Part shown: positions 32,451-42,945 of the stretch, in pieces | How positions within the stretch are numbered: the first letter of the stretch is position 1 | Layout of the letters: every line of letters begins with the position of its first letter | Assembly (NCBI GenBank): GCA_963576725.1 | Contig: OY755240.1 | Location: forward strand, 30,585,932-30,649,931 | DNA from: Azorinus chamasolen | Taxonomy: Eukaryota; Mollusca; Bivalvia; Cardiida; Solecurtidae | Length of the DNA stretch: 64,000 bases | Direction: 5' to 3' | Notes under the pieces: generated by a model | The model's input: only the letters and a program-made list of their open reading frames with translations | What the model was told of the DNA's origin: nothing | Databases searched by the model: none | Position numbers and translations under genes: made by a program

Positions 32451-33246
32451 TTTACTAGAAGACAGAGGAGCCGTTTGATGTTGATCTACTTTGTTTGCAA
32501 ACCAGTGTAAATATATACTAGAAGTAAAAGGTTACTGACAGACATGCAACATAAGGCATATCGGGTATACATGTAGATGACAAAGCGAGTGTAATATTGG
32601 GTTTCTGTCGATTTCAATCAAGAACAAAACTCATTATACAAAGGGAATCGGGAACGATTTGGATGGAAAACTATTTGCAGTTAATCCCAATGTTATGCTA
32701 ATAGTGTTTTATTTATAGACATTAAAGTCGAAATATCACCTTATTAGCTTCGATGAGACCACATAAATAGTAATTTTGATTGAAAAAAGCGCACCTTCAT
32801 ATATCTACCCATAAAGAAACGACATAACGTGCACAACAGTAAAACACTTCTAAACCGGAATTCTAATAGAGAAGGATTTAGATATTTTAGGCAGATGGCT
32901 ACTTAATGCAACGTGAAAATCACACAGAAAGCTGAACCCATCGATATCAAATGGACCAGAAGCAAAATATTACATTTGTGAGAAAGATTGGCGAAATGTT
33001 TAAATTACATCAAAGCTCAACAACTTACCTTTTGTGCCAAATATATGTCATCTGCAACGTTTCAGAGTGGACCAAAACGTGAAACCGTTACTCGGCGTCT
33101 CATCTGGATCCAAACTGTTTGCGAAGGTAATCACAGATCCGTCCACTGCAGAAACCCACGTGAGTCGCTTTCCGGCAACTACGTTAGTGAAAGGCATGTT
33201 ACAGTAATAATAAGTTTGAATTGGAACACAAGCTTATTGTAATAAA

Positions 33247-33450
33247 GTAAAACTTCTATAAACCGGAATTCTAGTAGAGAAGAATTTAGATTCTTTTAGG
33301 CAGGTGGCTGCTTAATGCAGGGTGAAAGTCAGGCAGAAAGCTCCTAGAGGAGCTTTCTGCATGACTTTCACCCTGCATTAAGTTGCCACCTGTCTCCAAG
33401 ACCGACATGTATATCAAATGTAATGTTCGGTTTAGAGAGGCTTTACTGTA
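33247..33450 (+). mobile_element. D2-family TA MITE, unit 2
   Basis: Same element as 32246-32450 copied with its flanks; only a few substitutions separate them (TGTAATGTTCGG, GGCTTTACTG). Confidence 0.88.
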
Positions 33451-33513
33451 TTTACTAGAAGACAGAGGAGCCGTTTGATATTGACCTACTTTGTTTGAAA
33501 AGGAGTGTAAATA

Positions 33514-33718
33514 CAGTAAAACCCCGCTAATACGACCATCTAAAAGAGTTATAATTATGTGTGATGGATGCAGGTGGTAGCTTAATGCAGGACAAAAATA
33601 ATACAGAAAGTTCATAGAGGAGCCTTCTGCATTAATTTTGTCCTGCATTAAGCAACCACCTCCTTGTAAAGACACCTATGTGTATTCATTAAGTGGTCGC
33701 ATTAGAGGGGTTCTACTG
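33514..33718 (+). mobile_element. D-family TA MITE, filled site in unit 2
   Basis: 205 bases, TA at 33512-33513 and 33719-33720. Unit 1 has the uninterrupted site GTGTAAATATATACTAG at 32505-32521. The insertion therefore post-dates the tandem duplication. Confidence 0.95.
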
Positions 33719-34239
33719 TATATATTAGAAGTAAAAGGTTACTGACAGACATGCAACATAAGGCATATCGGGTACATGTATAGATGACAAGGAGAGTGTA
33801 ATATTGGGTTTCTTTCGATTTCAGTCAAGAACAAAACTCATTATACAAAGGATTGTCAATGTCAATTCTCAATGGTATGCTAATAGTGTTTTATTTATAG
33901 ACATTAAAGTCGAAATAGCACCTTATTATCTTCGATGAGACCAAATAAATAGTAATTTTTGTTGAAAAATCGCACCTTCATATATCTGCTTATAAAGAAA
34001 TGACAGAACGTGCACTATAGTAAAACCCTTCTAAACCGGAATTCTAGTAGAGAAGGATTCAGATATTTTATTCCACTTAATGAAGCGTGAGAATCACACA
34101 GAAAGCTGAACCTATCGATACAAAATGGCATATACCAGCTAATAGTGTGTTTGCTGTCTTACCTCAACATGAAAAAATGGATGCGTTCCAAAATAATACT
34201 GATGTTTTTTTTCTTAAATAATATTGAAATAAATGGATT

Positions 34240-34330
34240 GATACAGGTTGACTGCTAGGTTCCTCTAGGAGCATTCTGCATTACCTTCATCCTGCATTTA
34301 TCAAGCACCCTAGTTCATTTATGGACGCTA
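34240..34330 (+). mobile_element. D-type fragment
   Basis: ACAGGTTGACTGCTAGGTTC, CTAGGAGCATTCTGCATTAC and CATCCTGCATTTATCAAGC are a deleted D palindrome. Confidence 0.45.
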
Positions 34331-34358
34331 TCAGCATATTCTATTCTATATTGAAATA

Positions 34359-34719
34359 CAGTGCTCCCTCTCTACAACGACACCCTTTGGGATACGAAAA
34401 GTGTATGTGTTGTTCAGAGGGAGTTGTTATAGGGAGGGAAAATCAAACATAATTAGCTTGTTCGCAGATCCCCAGATAAGGTGTATTTCGAGAACTAAAA
34501 CCGTTATGCCTCCAACAAACCCTTTGTTGTGACCACTCTTTAAAATCATCACAAAGTGACAATTCTAAAGAGTGGTCACAACATAGGGTTTGATGGAGGC
34601 GTAAAGGAAATACGATGGAAAAAGGTGTTTCTGGAGCCTTGTTGTTCCGGAAACAGTGACATGCGTTGTTGTAAGGAGGGAATCGTTATTGAGAGGGTCG
34701 TTGTAGGGAGGGAGCACTG
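34359..34719 (+). mobile_element. E-family TA element, copy 1
   Basis: TA 34357-34358 and 34720-34721. Ends CAGTGCTCCCTCTCTACAAC and GTTGTAGGGAGGGAGCACTG. The central hairpin GTTGTGACCACTCTTTA... loops at CACAAAGTG. Open frames across the palindrome are by-products. Confidence 0.9.
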
Positions 34720-34833
34720 TATATTATTTCTCGACCAAACACTATACTGTAGGTACTTATTTAGAATTGTCCTGGAGAGGGCGACTGTTATGGGTATAAC
34801 TATGGCATTGTTTGGCGGAGAAATATAAGAATA

Positions 34834-35263
34834 CAGTAAAAAAACCACTCTCTAAATCAGAATTCTAGTAGAAAAGAATTCTGATACTCTTAGGCAGAAT
34901 GTTGCTTAACCCTTTCGGCGCCAAATTTCTAATTGTCGTCTGCAATCCAAGTTTGTTAAATCATTCAGTAAAATAAGGAAATGAGATAAATAAATGCAAA
35001 GTTCAAAGGAATAAAGCACATATATAGAAATAGAGATTGAGACAAATAGTGAAGTCCCTGATCAGACGCCGCCTTGAAAAGGCGGCGTCTGATTTGGGAC
35101 TGCACTATTTGTTGTGGTGCATTTATGCAACTGCGGCGGTGAAAGGGTTAATGCAAGGTGAAAGTCATGCAGAAAACTCCTAGAGGAGGTTTCTGTATGA
35201 CTTTCACCATGTCTCCAATACCGATATTTATACTGAATGTACGGGTTTAGAGAAATTCTACTA
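34834..35263 (+). mobile_element. D2-family MITE split by an I element
   Basis: Left part 34834-34909 (CAGTAAAAAAACCACTCTC, AGAATTCTAGTAGAAAAG) and right part 35148-35263 (ATGCAAGGTGAAAGTC, CTCCTAGAGGAGG). Joined at TTAA they restore the D2 sequence GCTTAATGCA. Confidence 0.9.
34910..35147 (+). mobile_element. I-family TTAA MITE, complete and nested
   Basis: Starts CCCTTTCGGCGCCAAATTTC and ends CGGCGGTGAAAGGG, with TTAA at 34906-34909 and 35148-35151. The stem AGACGCCGCCTTGAAAAGG/CGGCGTCT is enclosed by AGTCCC/GGGACT. The best direct evidence here for TTAA target duplication. Confidence 0.95.
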
Positions 35264-35676
35264 TATATGGTATTAAAATTTCCTAACAGTCACATTTGAT
35301 TATATAACATTTTGTGCAAGCGTCATCAGCACAACAGTATGCACTGAAAAGCGTACAATCGCCAAATCTATTTACCAAGAAGGAGAATTGCCTTTACCAT
35401 GGAATTGATTATACTTTCTCTGAAAGAACGTCAATTATCCGATAAGTTCGCATAAAATTAGAAACAGATTCTAGCTCAAAATAATCACAACAACTAGGTT
35501 GCACAGAAGTTTAAGCTATCCGTATGAGAAAATAAATCTCATTGCGTGATAGATGCGAATTAGTCAAGGGTTTGCATGTATAATTTATTTTGCCTCAGTG
35601 AATTTATTACATGACACGTTTACATTATTCTTTTGGCCTCTGTTAGGATTATTTCACAGTCGACTCGATTAGTTTG
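35264..35676. other. Spacer, no feature recognised
   Basis: AT-rich; no gene or repeat family identified. Confidence 0.4.
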
Positions 35677-35918
35677 TTAACCCTTTTACTCCATAAATAC
35701 GCATTTCTACACCTTTGCGAGCAGAGTAGACTCTGATCCTACAGGAGCCGTCTGATCAGGGTCTGCTCTGTTTGCTTATGGTGTAATATTGATATGATTC
35801 TACAGTTTCTGCCTTGGCCAAATAGTCCTGTGTCAATATGCAGTTTTAACAAATTGATCTATCTAATATTCACGACATCGTCATTTATTACATCAATATT
35901 CATGGAAGAAAGTGTTAA
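35677..35918 (+). mobile_element. A-family TTAA MITE
   Basis: TTAA 35677-35680 and 35915-35918; left hairpin arm partly deleted (TAGACTCTGATCCTACAGG); full right arm. Confidence 0.85.
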
Positions 35919-35945
35919 CCCCTTAAATGATGAACTTTCAAAGTA

Positions 35946-36304
35946 CAGTGCTCCCTCTCTACAACGACACCCTTTGGGATACGAAGATTGCATGTGTTGT
36001 TCAGAGGGAGTTGTTATAGGGAGGGAAATCAAACATAATAAGCTTGTTTGCAGATCCTAAGATAAGGTGTATTTCGAGAACTAAAACCGTTATGCCTCAA
36101 TCAAACCCTATGTTGTGACCACTCTTTAGAATCGTCACAAAGTGACGATTCTAAAGAGTGGTCACAACATAGGGTTTGATGGAGGCATAAAGAAAATACG
36201 ATGGAAAAGTTGTTTCTGGAGCCTTGTTGTTTCGGAAACAGTGACGTGCATTGTTGTAAGGAGGAAATCGTTATTCAGAGGGCCGTTGTAGGGAGGAAGC
36301 ACTG
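35946..36304 (+). mobile_element. E-family TA element, copy 2
   Basis: TA 35944-35945 and 36305-36306. Same structure and near-identical sequence to copy 1; the central stem is perfect through TTAGAATCGTCACAAAGTG. Confidence 0.92.
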
Positions 36305-36468
36305 TAGAATAATCTATCATTGTTTAACGATTTTTAGAGGATTTTGAATGACAAACAACACAAATCATGAAAATATATTGGAACCCTCTGCCTTAAGTTT
36401 ACATTGTTTTGAAACACCAGGACAAACGTTTCCCAAAAACATTGATATTTATCTTCTGTTTTTATCGC

Positions 36469-36718
36469 TTAACCCTTTCCTTCACATAAACGCATGTTCA
36501 TGCATTTTCAAACAGACTAGACCCAGATCGGAATATCCCTATAGGATATTTCTGATCAGGGCCCACTTTGTTTGCTTATACGTTTGATAGTTCTGTTTCT
36601 TTACTTTCTAAACTGGCTATCACATCTCACCTTAAATATTTCATTATAACTTTTTTGTCCATAAATATTCAGTACATATTGGTATTTGGAATAAACATAG
36701 AACAGGGAAAAGGGTTAA
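36469..36718 (-). mobile_element. J-family TTAA MITE, inverted, complete
   Basis: TTAA 36469-36472 and 36715-36718. The stem has changed on both arms together (GGAATATCC / GGATATTTC) while the A.A mismatch stays. Confidence 0.88.
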
Positions 36719-36735
36719 AAACATGTACTTAGTGT

Positions 36736-36957
36736 ACATTGCCTTTAACCTTTACCTAACTGTGAAACAATAGCACTGCTTAAATTTGGAGCTGTTGCAA
36801 TTTTGACTACTTCACATTAAATCAACTTTTTAAGAAACAAATGACCGAGTGTCAAAGAGCTTGGATCCTAATGAGTCGCCGAGTTACTCGACATCTCCTT
36901 TGAAACCAAGTTGTTTGCAAATTCGAGCAGGTTGTGAATAACGGAATAAGCGTTAAC
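36736..36957 (+). mobile_element. C/M-type TTAA MITE, diverged
   Basis: CTTTAACCTTTACCTAACTG left, GTCGCCGAGTTACTCGACATC hairpin, right end AATAAGCG + TTAA. Confidence 0.6.
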
Positions 36958-37011
36958 ACTTGACGTGTGATGGAAATGCGCGTTTACAGTGTATAAATTG
37001 ATTACAAAATA

Positions 37012-37199
37012 CAGTACAATCCCTCTAATGCGACCATTTAATGAATAAACATGACTGTCTTTATAAGCAGGTGGTTGCTTAATGCAGGACAGCAGTTATT
37101 TAGAAAGCTCCTAACGTTCGTCCTGCATTAAGCTACCATCTGCCCCTGGTACCCAGAATTATGCCCCTTTTTGGTGGTCGCATTAAAGTGGTTTTACTG
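37012..37199 (+). mobile_element. D-family TA MITE
   Basis: TA 37010-37011 and 37200-37201; CAGTACAATCCCTCTAATGC ... ATTAAAGTGGTTTTACTG; one arm of the central stem deleted. Confidence 0.85.
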
Positions 37200-37201
37200 T
37201 A

Positions 37202-37599
37202 GTACAAAGGTAATGAAAACCGTAATTTGAACATTATGACCAATTGAGTATGATTGTTTGTGAAAGAAATTCGATTAACATTGGCACGTGTAAGTGTCCA
37301 TGCAAATAGTTGAGGCTCGCATAAACTGGGTAACTTATTGAAAAGTAAGAACCATGTAAGCCAACCCCTAGCAAAATGGTTTGTGTAAAACGAACGACGG
37401 AAGTGTGAGGAGAATGGTCCAATGTTACATGTTTGCTCAGTTTCCTTGTCATCGGATATTTTTCATAATTCCCATGAGATTTTGAAATGTCCGTTGTTTT
37501 GCTGTTAATATGCGGTCAATCAGAATAAGAGATAAAGATGCGCACTAAAATACTGAAATCGTCCTTCTCCACTAAAGCCTATATTGTGACCGCTCTTTA
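37202..37599. other. Spacer with E-core half-stem
   Basis: At 37576-37604, GCCTATATTGTGACCGCTC resembles half of the E hairpin. Otherwise nothing recognised. Confidence 0.4.
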
Positions 37600-39460
37600 C
37601 GGGAAGACTTAAGTGAGTTTATGGTGAATGCGAAGTTAAATTAGATACAGTTAGGAGTGATCCGTTTTAGCTGGTCAAACTGAAAGACAACTGTCCATAC
37701 ACATCAAGTGAGCTCAAAAAACGCATTAAGACAAGAAATGGTGCCCTTCTAGCTGATAAATTGTGTCGCGATATTCACACACTTTTGTCTATGATAGATG
37801 GCGACGAATATCTCAACAGCGAGATGCGGGAATTAGTGAGCACTAAAATGTCGATTCGGACTTTGGCCTCGCGGACGACACCGGTCGAGACCCAATCTCC
37901 AGCTAGACGAAACTAACCATAGTGACAATGTGCTGCTGCATGATGAAATTTCTGGCGGCCTGAAAGCCGATATGTTATGCTTTAAGCAGAAGTATAGTGC
38001 TAATGTGACGGCCAGAACAAATCAAAATTCTCAAAGAAACTGCAATAAGTCTTAAGAGTGATTGAAGCGGTATAAGAGAGTCTTTATCAAAACAAATGAA
38101 TGAAACTAAACTCTACGTATGTACAAAGAAATGAGTCAGAACGAGGTTCAGAGATGACTAAAATAAAATAAAAAGATTTGAAAGTATTGCATGCCAATAT
38201 TCGCCAAGTAGAGGATAATGTGGACTGTGCTGTTGCAAACCTGTCCGATAAATTAGATTCTGTGACTTTAAAGAAATGTTCTATGTGGTAAACAGCCCAC
38301 GTCGCACAATGCCCTGAATGCCGCCCTGTCTCAAGAACCTGTCATTGATCTGTGCTCTCAAAGCAAGGCAAAAACCAACGAACACAGTGTACGCACGGGT
38401 AACTTGCCCACTTTTCTCACAAATCCCGTCCCTCTAATGGGTCTGTAATTGATCCTTGCTCTCTAGTGGAGAAAAGGCAAACAGAAACCTTGGCATCTGA
38501 AGTAACCGCTGGTACTTCCGGTGAGTCTGCTTGGCCTGCACGGGGTAACAGTGATATTTCAGATAGCAATTTGACAGGAAATGTTCCCCTATAAAATGAT
38601 GTCACAACCGGTAATTCCGGATCTCATGATAAAGCTATACAGCCAACTGTACAGCAATCTAGGTCTAAACCAAAGTCTGGTCTGTCAGCCGGTACTCCAG
38701 CTAATCGCGCGACCGATCAAACCCCTTCAATATGTCTACCAGTCCAACAAATTAAAGGGCGTTCTGCCAATATCACTAACCAGGGGTCAATGCAGAATAA
38801 AAGTAAGGAGGTGACTCACTCCGGTTCGAGTAAAAAAACAAGTTGTACTGTTAAGCAAACGAATGGTTCTGCTGACAATAACAAGCACCAGGGTGCAAAT
38901 AAAGAAATTCCAACTTCTGGTTCTAGCCAAGCTAAACAAACGGGTTCAGACCCTTCACAAAAGGGTCATTACAAAATACCAACTAGAGTAACAAAAGATT
39001 GATCAAATGCTAATAGTGGATTCCCACTCTGGTGTTTCAGGCAACCTACCGGGATCGGCTACTGGTGATGGAGATGATGATGATGGTGATTTTTGTCAGT
39101 ACGTTCGTAAACGAGTTAGATCGTTTCAAAAGCTCTATCACAGACGGTAAAATTTCACGCTCCGCGACATATAGGAATCTGAATACTTCAACAGTGACGG
39201 TAATCCGTAACACATAATTTGACTCGGCATATGTAAAGCTTACTGCATATGACAATGATCAGACCATGTCGTTAGAAAATCCGTTCTTCTGGCCCCGAGG
39301 CATCAGGTGCAAACCATGAGTTGCAAGGCACGGGATTAATCGGACTCGATCACGTGCTGTCAATGGCAGTGGGTCAGACCGGAGGCCTGTTCAGGAGTGT
39401 GGGCGCTCGATGTCACTTCGAGCGCTTGGACTCTGAACGAGGGCGCCCGCCTAGTGCCAG
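37600..39460 (+). pseudogene. Decayed LINE ORF1-like coding region
   Basis: Plus-strand frames interrupted by stops and frameshifts still read as one protein type. About 37700-37890 gives SELKKRIKTRNGALLADKL and MIDGDEYLNSEMRELVSTKM. 38620-39000 is Ser/Gln/Lys-rich linker. About 39010-39140 gives GDGDDDDGDFCQYVRKRVRS, and about 39225-39300 gives SAYVKLTAYDNDQTMSLEN then FFWPRGIRCKP. This order (N-terminal helical part, low-complexity linker, C-terminal RNA-binding-like part) resembles ORF1 proteins of molluscan CR1/jockey-type LINEs. No endonuclease or RT follows. Family assignment is from memory of similar proteins. Confidence 0.5.
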
Positions 39461-39767
39461 CTGGCCTACTCGCGAGGTGTATCGCTTTGACATTCGCTTG
39501 TGTTTCCAAGATGGCTACCAACAAGGTAACAGAAGCAACCAACTGGAAGAAACAATCGTAATTAACAAACTGATGCTCTAGAACCCGACCGCAGAACAAA
39601 AATGTACATGATTTTTAGAAAGGGCTCTCGATCGCGTTCAGCAGTGATACTTTTGCTCGGCAAGCGCTCAATCAAGCGTCCGCGCTCCTGAACAGGCCTC
39701 TGGTAACGATAGTGTCCGATGTCCGCCGTTGAACGGGCATAATGTCAGTAGGTCAGCCGGTAAATGT

Positions 39768-40150
39768 AAGCCGAATCGCGATTGTCCGGAGAAGGGGTTA
39801 AATGCCCCAAATTAAACGTTAGGTTTTCGATTTCCAATCAAAGGCTGTGTTATGATACGATCACCTACACAATTATAATAAATGTAGATCTAGATGGGTT
39901 ACATCAAAACTTTGGTGTACACACTATATACTAATTAAACAGTACATATATCGTCATTTCAAATAAAAAAAACACTAATACATTTATACACTTCGATAAA
40001 ACCCTATTTTACCCAAGAACAAACTTTTGACAGGATATCTTTTTGTGTGTGTGTCATACTTATATTTTAATTACAATACTAAAATAGAGTTCAAAGTGAA
40101 CAATGTTTTCTTTTTGGTCAATCTATACAACCATAGCGATTTTTCAAATA
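39768..40150. repeat. Direct duplication, copy 1
   Basis: AAGCCGAATCGCGATTGTCC, ATGATACGATCACCTA, TGTAGATCTAGATGGGTTAC, CCCTATTTTACCCAAGAA and CTTTTGACAGGATATCTTT recur in order at 41612-42045. Function unknown. Confidence 0.9.
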
Positions 40151-40338
40151 CAAAAATCACCAAGGATCTTCTTCACTAAACTGTTATAGATCTAATCACT
40201 TTATCCTCGTCGCCAATGTTATGACAGCAAATATAAATGCGACATACTAGTTCAATACTTTAATACAGACTGATTTCAAAGTATAAACATATATTCACAA
40301 TGATGATAGTATTCCAAAAAGGGAATTAATATAGTACA

Positions 40339-40376
40339 TAAATACTTGAATAGTTCTGACCTAATATTTCGACCAT
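40339..40376. mobile_element. Penelope-like element end
   Basis: AAATACTTGAATAGTTCTGA and TAATATTTCGACCATTTA match the termini of 8539-8783 and 52959-53714. The other end is not found. Confidence 0.55.
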
Positions 40377-40910
40377 TTACGCATTTTATCTGGAGTTCTG
40401 CAGATGCGGCCAATGCAGCAAGTAATGGGTGTCGCTTCCCGCCGACTACGGTAGTTAAAGTCATTGGCTTTATGGATACCGGTACTTTGTTTGTATGCAA
40501 CCATGCACAATCCACACCAATTCCTCACAATGGAGTTCTCAATGATGACCAAAGGTTGTTAGAAAGCAACAAAAAGCTAAAGTGAGTGTTTATGTGCCTG
40601 ATTGTTAAGGTTATTGGGAAAACCGGTGGTACTTTAAGAGATACCAAGACTGTTACGTCCTGTTGGTGTCTGCAACAGTCTGTCATCGTGCTCTTTGCGT
40701 TATTAAACATGTACACTGTACCTATCTAATGCAGCCAAATATTCCCAATGACGCTTTGAACTTCGAATTCATTTGAGCAATGATTGGAATGATTCAACAA
40801 TCGAACCATACATCAATAAAAAAACTTGTGACATGTAATACCTAGTCCCTTATCCCACTGTAAAACATGTGTTTGCTCACATTTTGACCAGTTCTGCTTC
40901 TATCAAGGTT
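40377..40910. other. Spacer, no gene recognised
   Basis: 40425-40470 (GGTGTCGCTTCCCGCCGAC) weakly resembles 32165-32200 in the tandem unit (GTCGCTTTCCGGCGACTACG), suggesting an unnamed short repeat. No open frame has recognisable motifs. Confidence 0.35.
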
Positions 40911-41160
40911 TTAACCCTTCGCTTGCTATTCACGTCAATATACCTACCTGTAAATATTGAAGACCCAGATGAGACAGCTCCTGCAGGAGCTGTCTCATCA
41001 GGGTCTGCACTATTTACAAGTTGATTGTGCAACCAGTGCACTCCACAGCAGTGATTGCACAGCAAAATACTTGTACACAGTGAAGATATGTGTAATTATA
41101 AAACAGGGCATGGGTAAAGAAGGAGAACTGTATTTTAAAATTCAGCAAGCGAAGGGTTAA
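40911..41160 (+). mobile_element. H-family TTAA MITE, complete
   Basis: TTAA 40911-40914 and 41157-41160. Ends CCCTTCGCTTGCTATTCACG and CAGCAAGCGAAGGG. Hairpin GAGACAGCTCCTGCAGGAGC/TGTCTC with A.A mismatch. Confidence 0.92.
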
Positions 41161-41248
41161 GAAACTATTGGCAGAGTGAAAAACAACTTAGATCCTGATG
41201 AGACACCGGGTTAGTCGGCGTCTAATCTAGATATAATTCTTTTGCAAA
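41161..41248. mobile_element. C/M-type core fragment
   Basis: GATCCTGATGAGACACCGGG and TAGTCGGCGTCTAATCTAG; cut off by the E element at 41251. Confidence 0.5.
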
Positions 41249-41250
41249 TA

Positions 41251-41609
41251 CAGTGCTCCCTCCCTACAACGGCCCTCTCAATAACGATTCCCTCCTTACA
41301 ACAACGCATGCCACTGTTTCCGAAACAACAAGGCCCTAGAAACAACTTTTCCATCGTATTTTCTTTATGCCTCCATCAAACCCCATGTTGTGACCACTCT
41401 TTAGAATCGTCACTTTGTGACGATTCTAAAGAGTGGTCACAACATAGGGCTGATTAAGGCATAACAGTTTTTGTTCTAGACATACACCTTATCTGGGGAT
41501 CTGCAAACAAACTTATTATGTTTGATTTTCCCTCCCTATAACAACTCCCTCTGAACAACACATACACTTTTCGTATCCCAAAGGGTGTCGTTGAAGAGAG
41601 GGAGCACTG
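41251..41609 (-). mobile_element. E-family TA element, copy 3, inverted
   Basis: TA 41249-41250 and 41610-41611. Reverse of copies 1 and 2. It ends exactly where the second copy of the 39.8 kb duplication begins. Confidence 0.92.
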
Positions 41610-41611
41610 TA

Positions 41612-42045
41612 TAAGCCAAATTACGATTGTCCGGAGAAAGGGTAAAATGCACCAGATTAAACGAAAGTCGTTAGATTTCCTATCAAATGCTGTGTTATGA
41701 TACGATCACCTATAACATTATAGTAAATGTAGATCTAGATGGGTTACATCAAAACAGGTAGTGTAAGATGGCAATTACAAGACTTTGTTGTAAACACAAT
41801 ATATTAATTAAACGGTGCATATATCGTTGTCATTTCAAATGGAAAAAAATAACGTAATTATACATTTCGATCAAACCCTATTTTACCCAAGAATAAACTT
41901 TTGACAGGATATCTTTATTTCTGTGTCGTAATTATACCTTAATTTCAATAATAAAATAGAGTTCAAAGTAAACAATGTTTTCCTTTTTGTCAATCTTTAT
42001 AAACCATTGCGTTTTACAAATCAAAATGAATCATATGAATATTAT
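41612..42045. repeat. Direct duplication, copy 2
   Basis: Matches 39768-40150 with ~40 extra bases in the middle (AACAGGTAGTGTAAGATGGC region). Spacing between copies is about 1.85 kb. Confidence 0.9.
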
Positions 42046-42057
42046 TCTTGATAGAAC

Positions 42058-42262
42058 ATCAACTCCCACCCACACCTCCTCTCCACCCAGAGGTTAAAAT
42101 GGGTACCTGTGAGGGTCACTAGCCTGTACTCCGGCTGCATCATTGCGCCAAAAGTTAGCAGTGCTCAATATTGTAGGCGAATGACTCAATGGCCAGGGGA
42201 GTAAATGTACAGTCGACTGAGCGGTCATTCGGATTAAAAGTAGACTATAACTACATGTAGGC
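42058..42262 (+). mobile_element. 5'-truncated SINE (9.5 kb family)
   Basis: TGGGTACCTGTGAGGGTCAC, TTAGCAGTGCTCAATATTG, GAGCGGTCATTCGGA, ACTATAACTACATGTAGG then a T-rich tail. Lacks the tRNA head. Confidence 0.8.
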
Positions 42263-42279
42263 ATTTTTCTTTTTTTTAT

Positions 42280-42331
42280 AATGCAAATAAGATTTTACTG
42301 TTTCTGCCAATACTCATGGAATAAAGGGTTA
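42280..42331 (+). mobile_element. A-family right-end fragment
   Basis: GATTTTACTGTTTCTGCC, ACTCATGGAATAAAGGG + TTAA. Confidence 0.6.
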
Positions 42332-42479
42332 AGTAAAAGGCTACGTCTGCACCCAGTGATTTTACCTTGAGGCAAATTCTTAATTTCACTACAACTCTAA
42401 AGTCAATGGACCGGTTTCGGATAGGTCCCATATGTTGTAGAACTGTAACTAGTCCTGCAATGTTAACTCTTACATGTAA

Positions 42480-42723
42480 CCCTTCGCTTGCTGAATTTTA
42501 AAATACATTTCTCCTTCTTTACCCATGCCCTGTTGTATAATTACATATATCTTCACTGTGTACAAGTGTATTTCGCTGTGCAATCACTGTTGCGGAGTGC
42601 ACTGGTTGCACAATCAACTTGTAAATAGTGCAGACCCTGATGAAACAGCTCCTGCAGGAGCTGTCTCATCTGGGTCTTCACTATTTACAGGTAGGTATGT
42701 TGACGTGAATAGCAAGCGAAGGG
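42480..42723 (-). mobile_element. H-family TTAA MITE, inverted
   Basis: GTAA (42476-42479) CCCTTCGCTTGCTGAATT ... AGCAAGCGAAGGG TTAA (42724-42727). Stem GCTCCTGCAGGAGC with T.T mismatch (opposite polarity to 40911). Copy 1 of the duplication has the unfilled site CTTGTAATACGTTC near 23732. Confidence 0.92.
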
Positions 42724-42788
42724 TTAATACGTTCTTTGCAAGACTCTATGCATGCAAATTATGGACAAAAGTAAAGTGATTTATCTTG

Positions 42789-42945
42789 CATATAGTAAAA
42801 CTTCACTATATCGCACGTTAAACTTAGTGTAAATATCGGTCTTGGAGACAAATGGCAGCTAAATATATATAGGATGAAAGTCATGCAGAAAGCTCCGCTA
42901 GAATTAGATTATGATTTGGTTTAGATGGGGTTTGCTGTACGGATA
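42789..42945 (+). mobile_element. D-like TA MITE, diverged
   Basis: TAGTAAAACTTCACTATATCG ... GATGGGGTTTGCTGTA. The inner stem is reduced to GCAGAAAGCTCCGC. Absent from duplication copy 1. Confidence 0.6.

Larger units (their letters stand above)
31983..34128. repeat. Tandem duplication of ~970 base unit
   Basis: Unit 1 is 31983-32953 (971 bases) and unit 2 is 32954-34128 (1175). Removing the D MITE plus one TA from unit 2 leaves 968 bases. Shared blocks run the whole length, from GAGAAAG(C/A)TTGGCGAAATG to GAACC(C/T)ATCGATA. Each unit contains one D2 MITE near its middle. Confidence 0.95.

Noticed and set aside
34556..34848. Overlapping 90-codon frames on both strands
   Set aside because: They read through an E-family palindrome; mirrored coding is expected from the inverted repeat.
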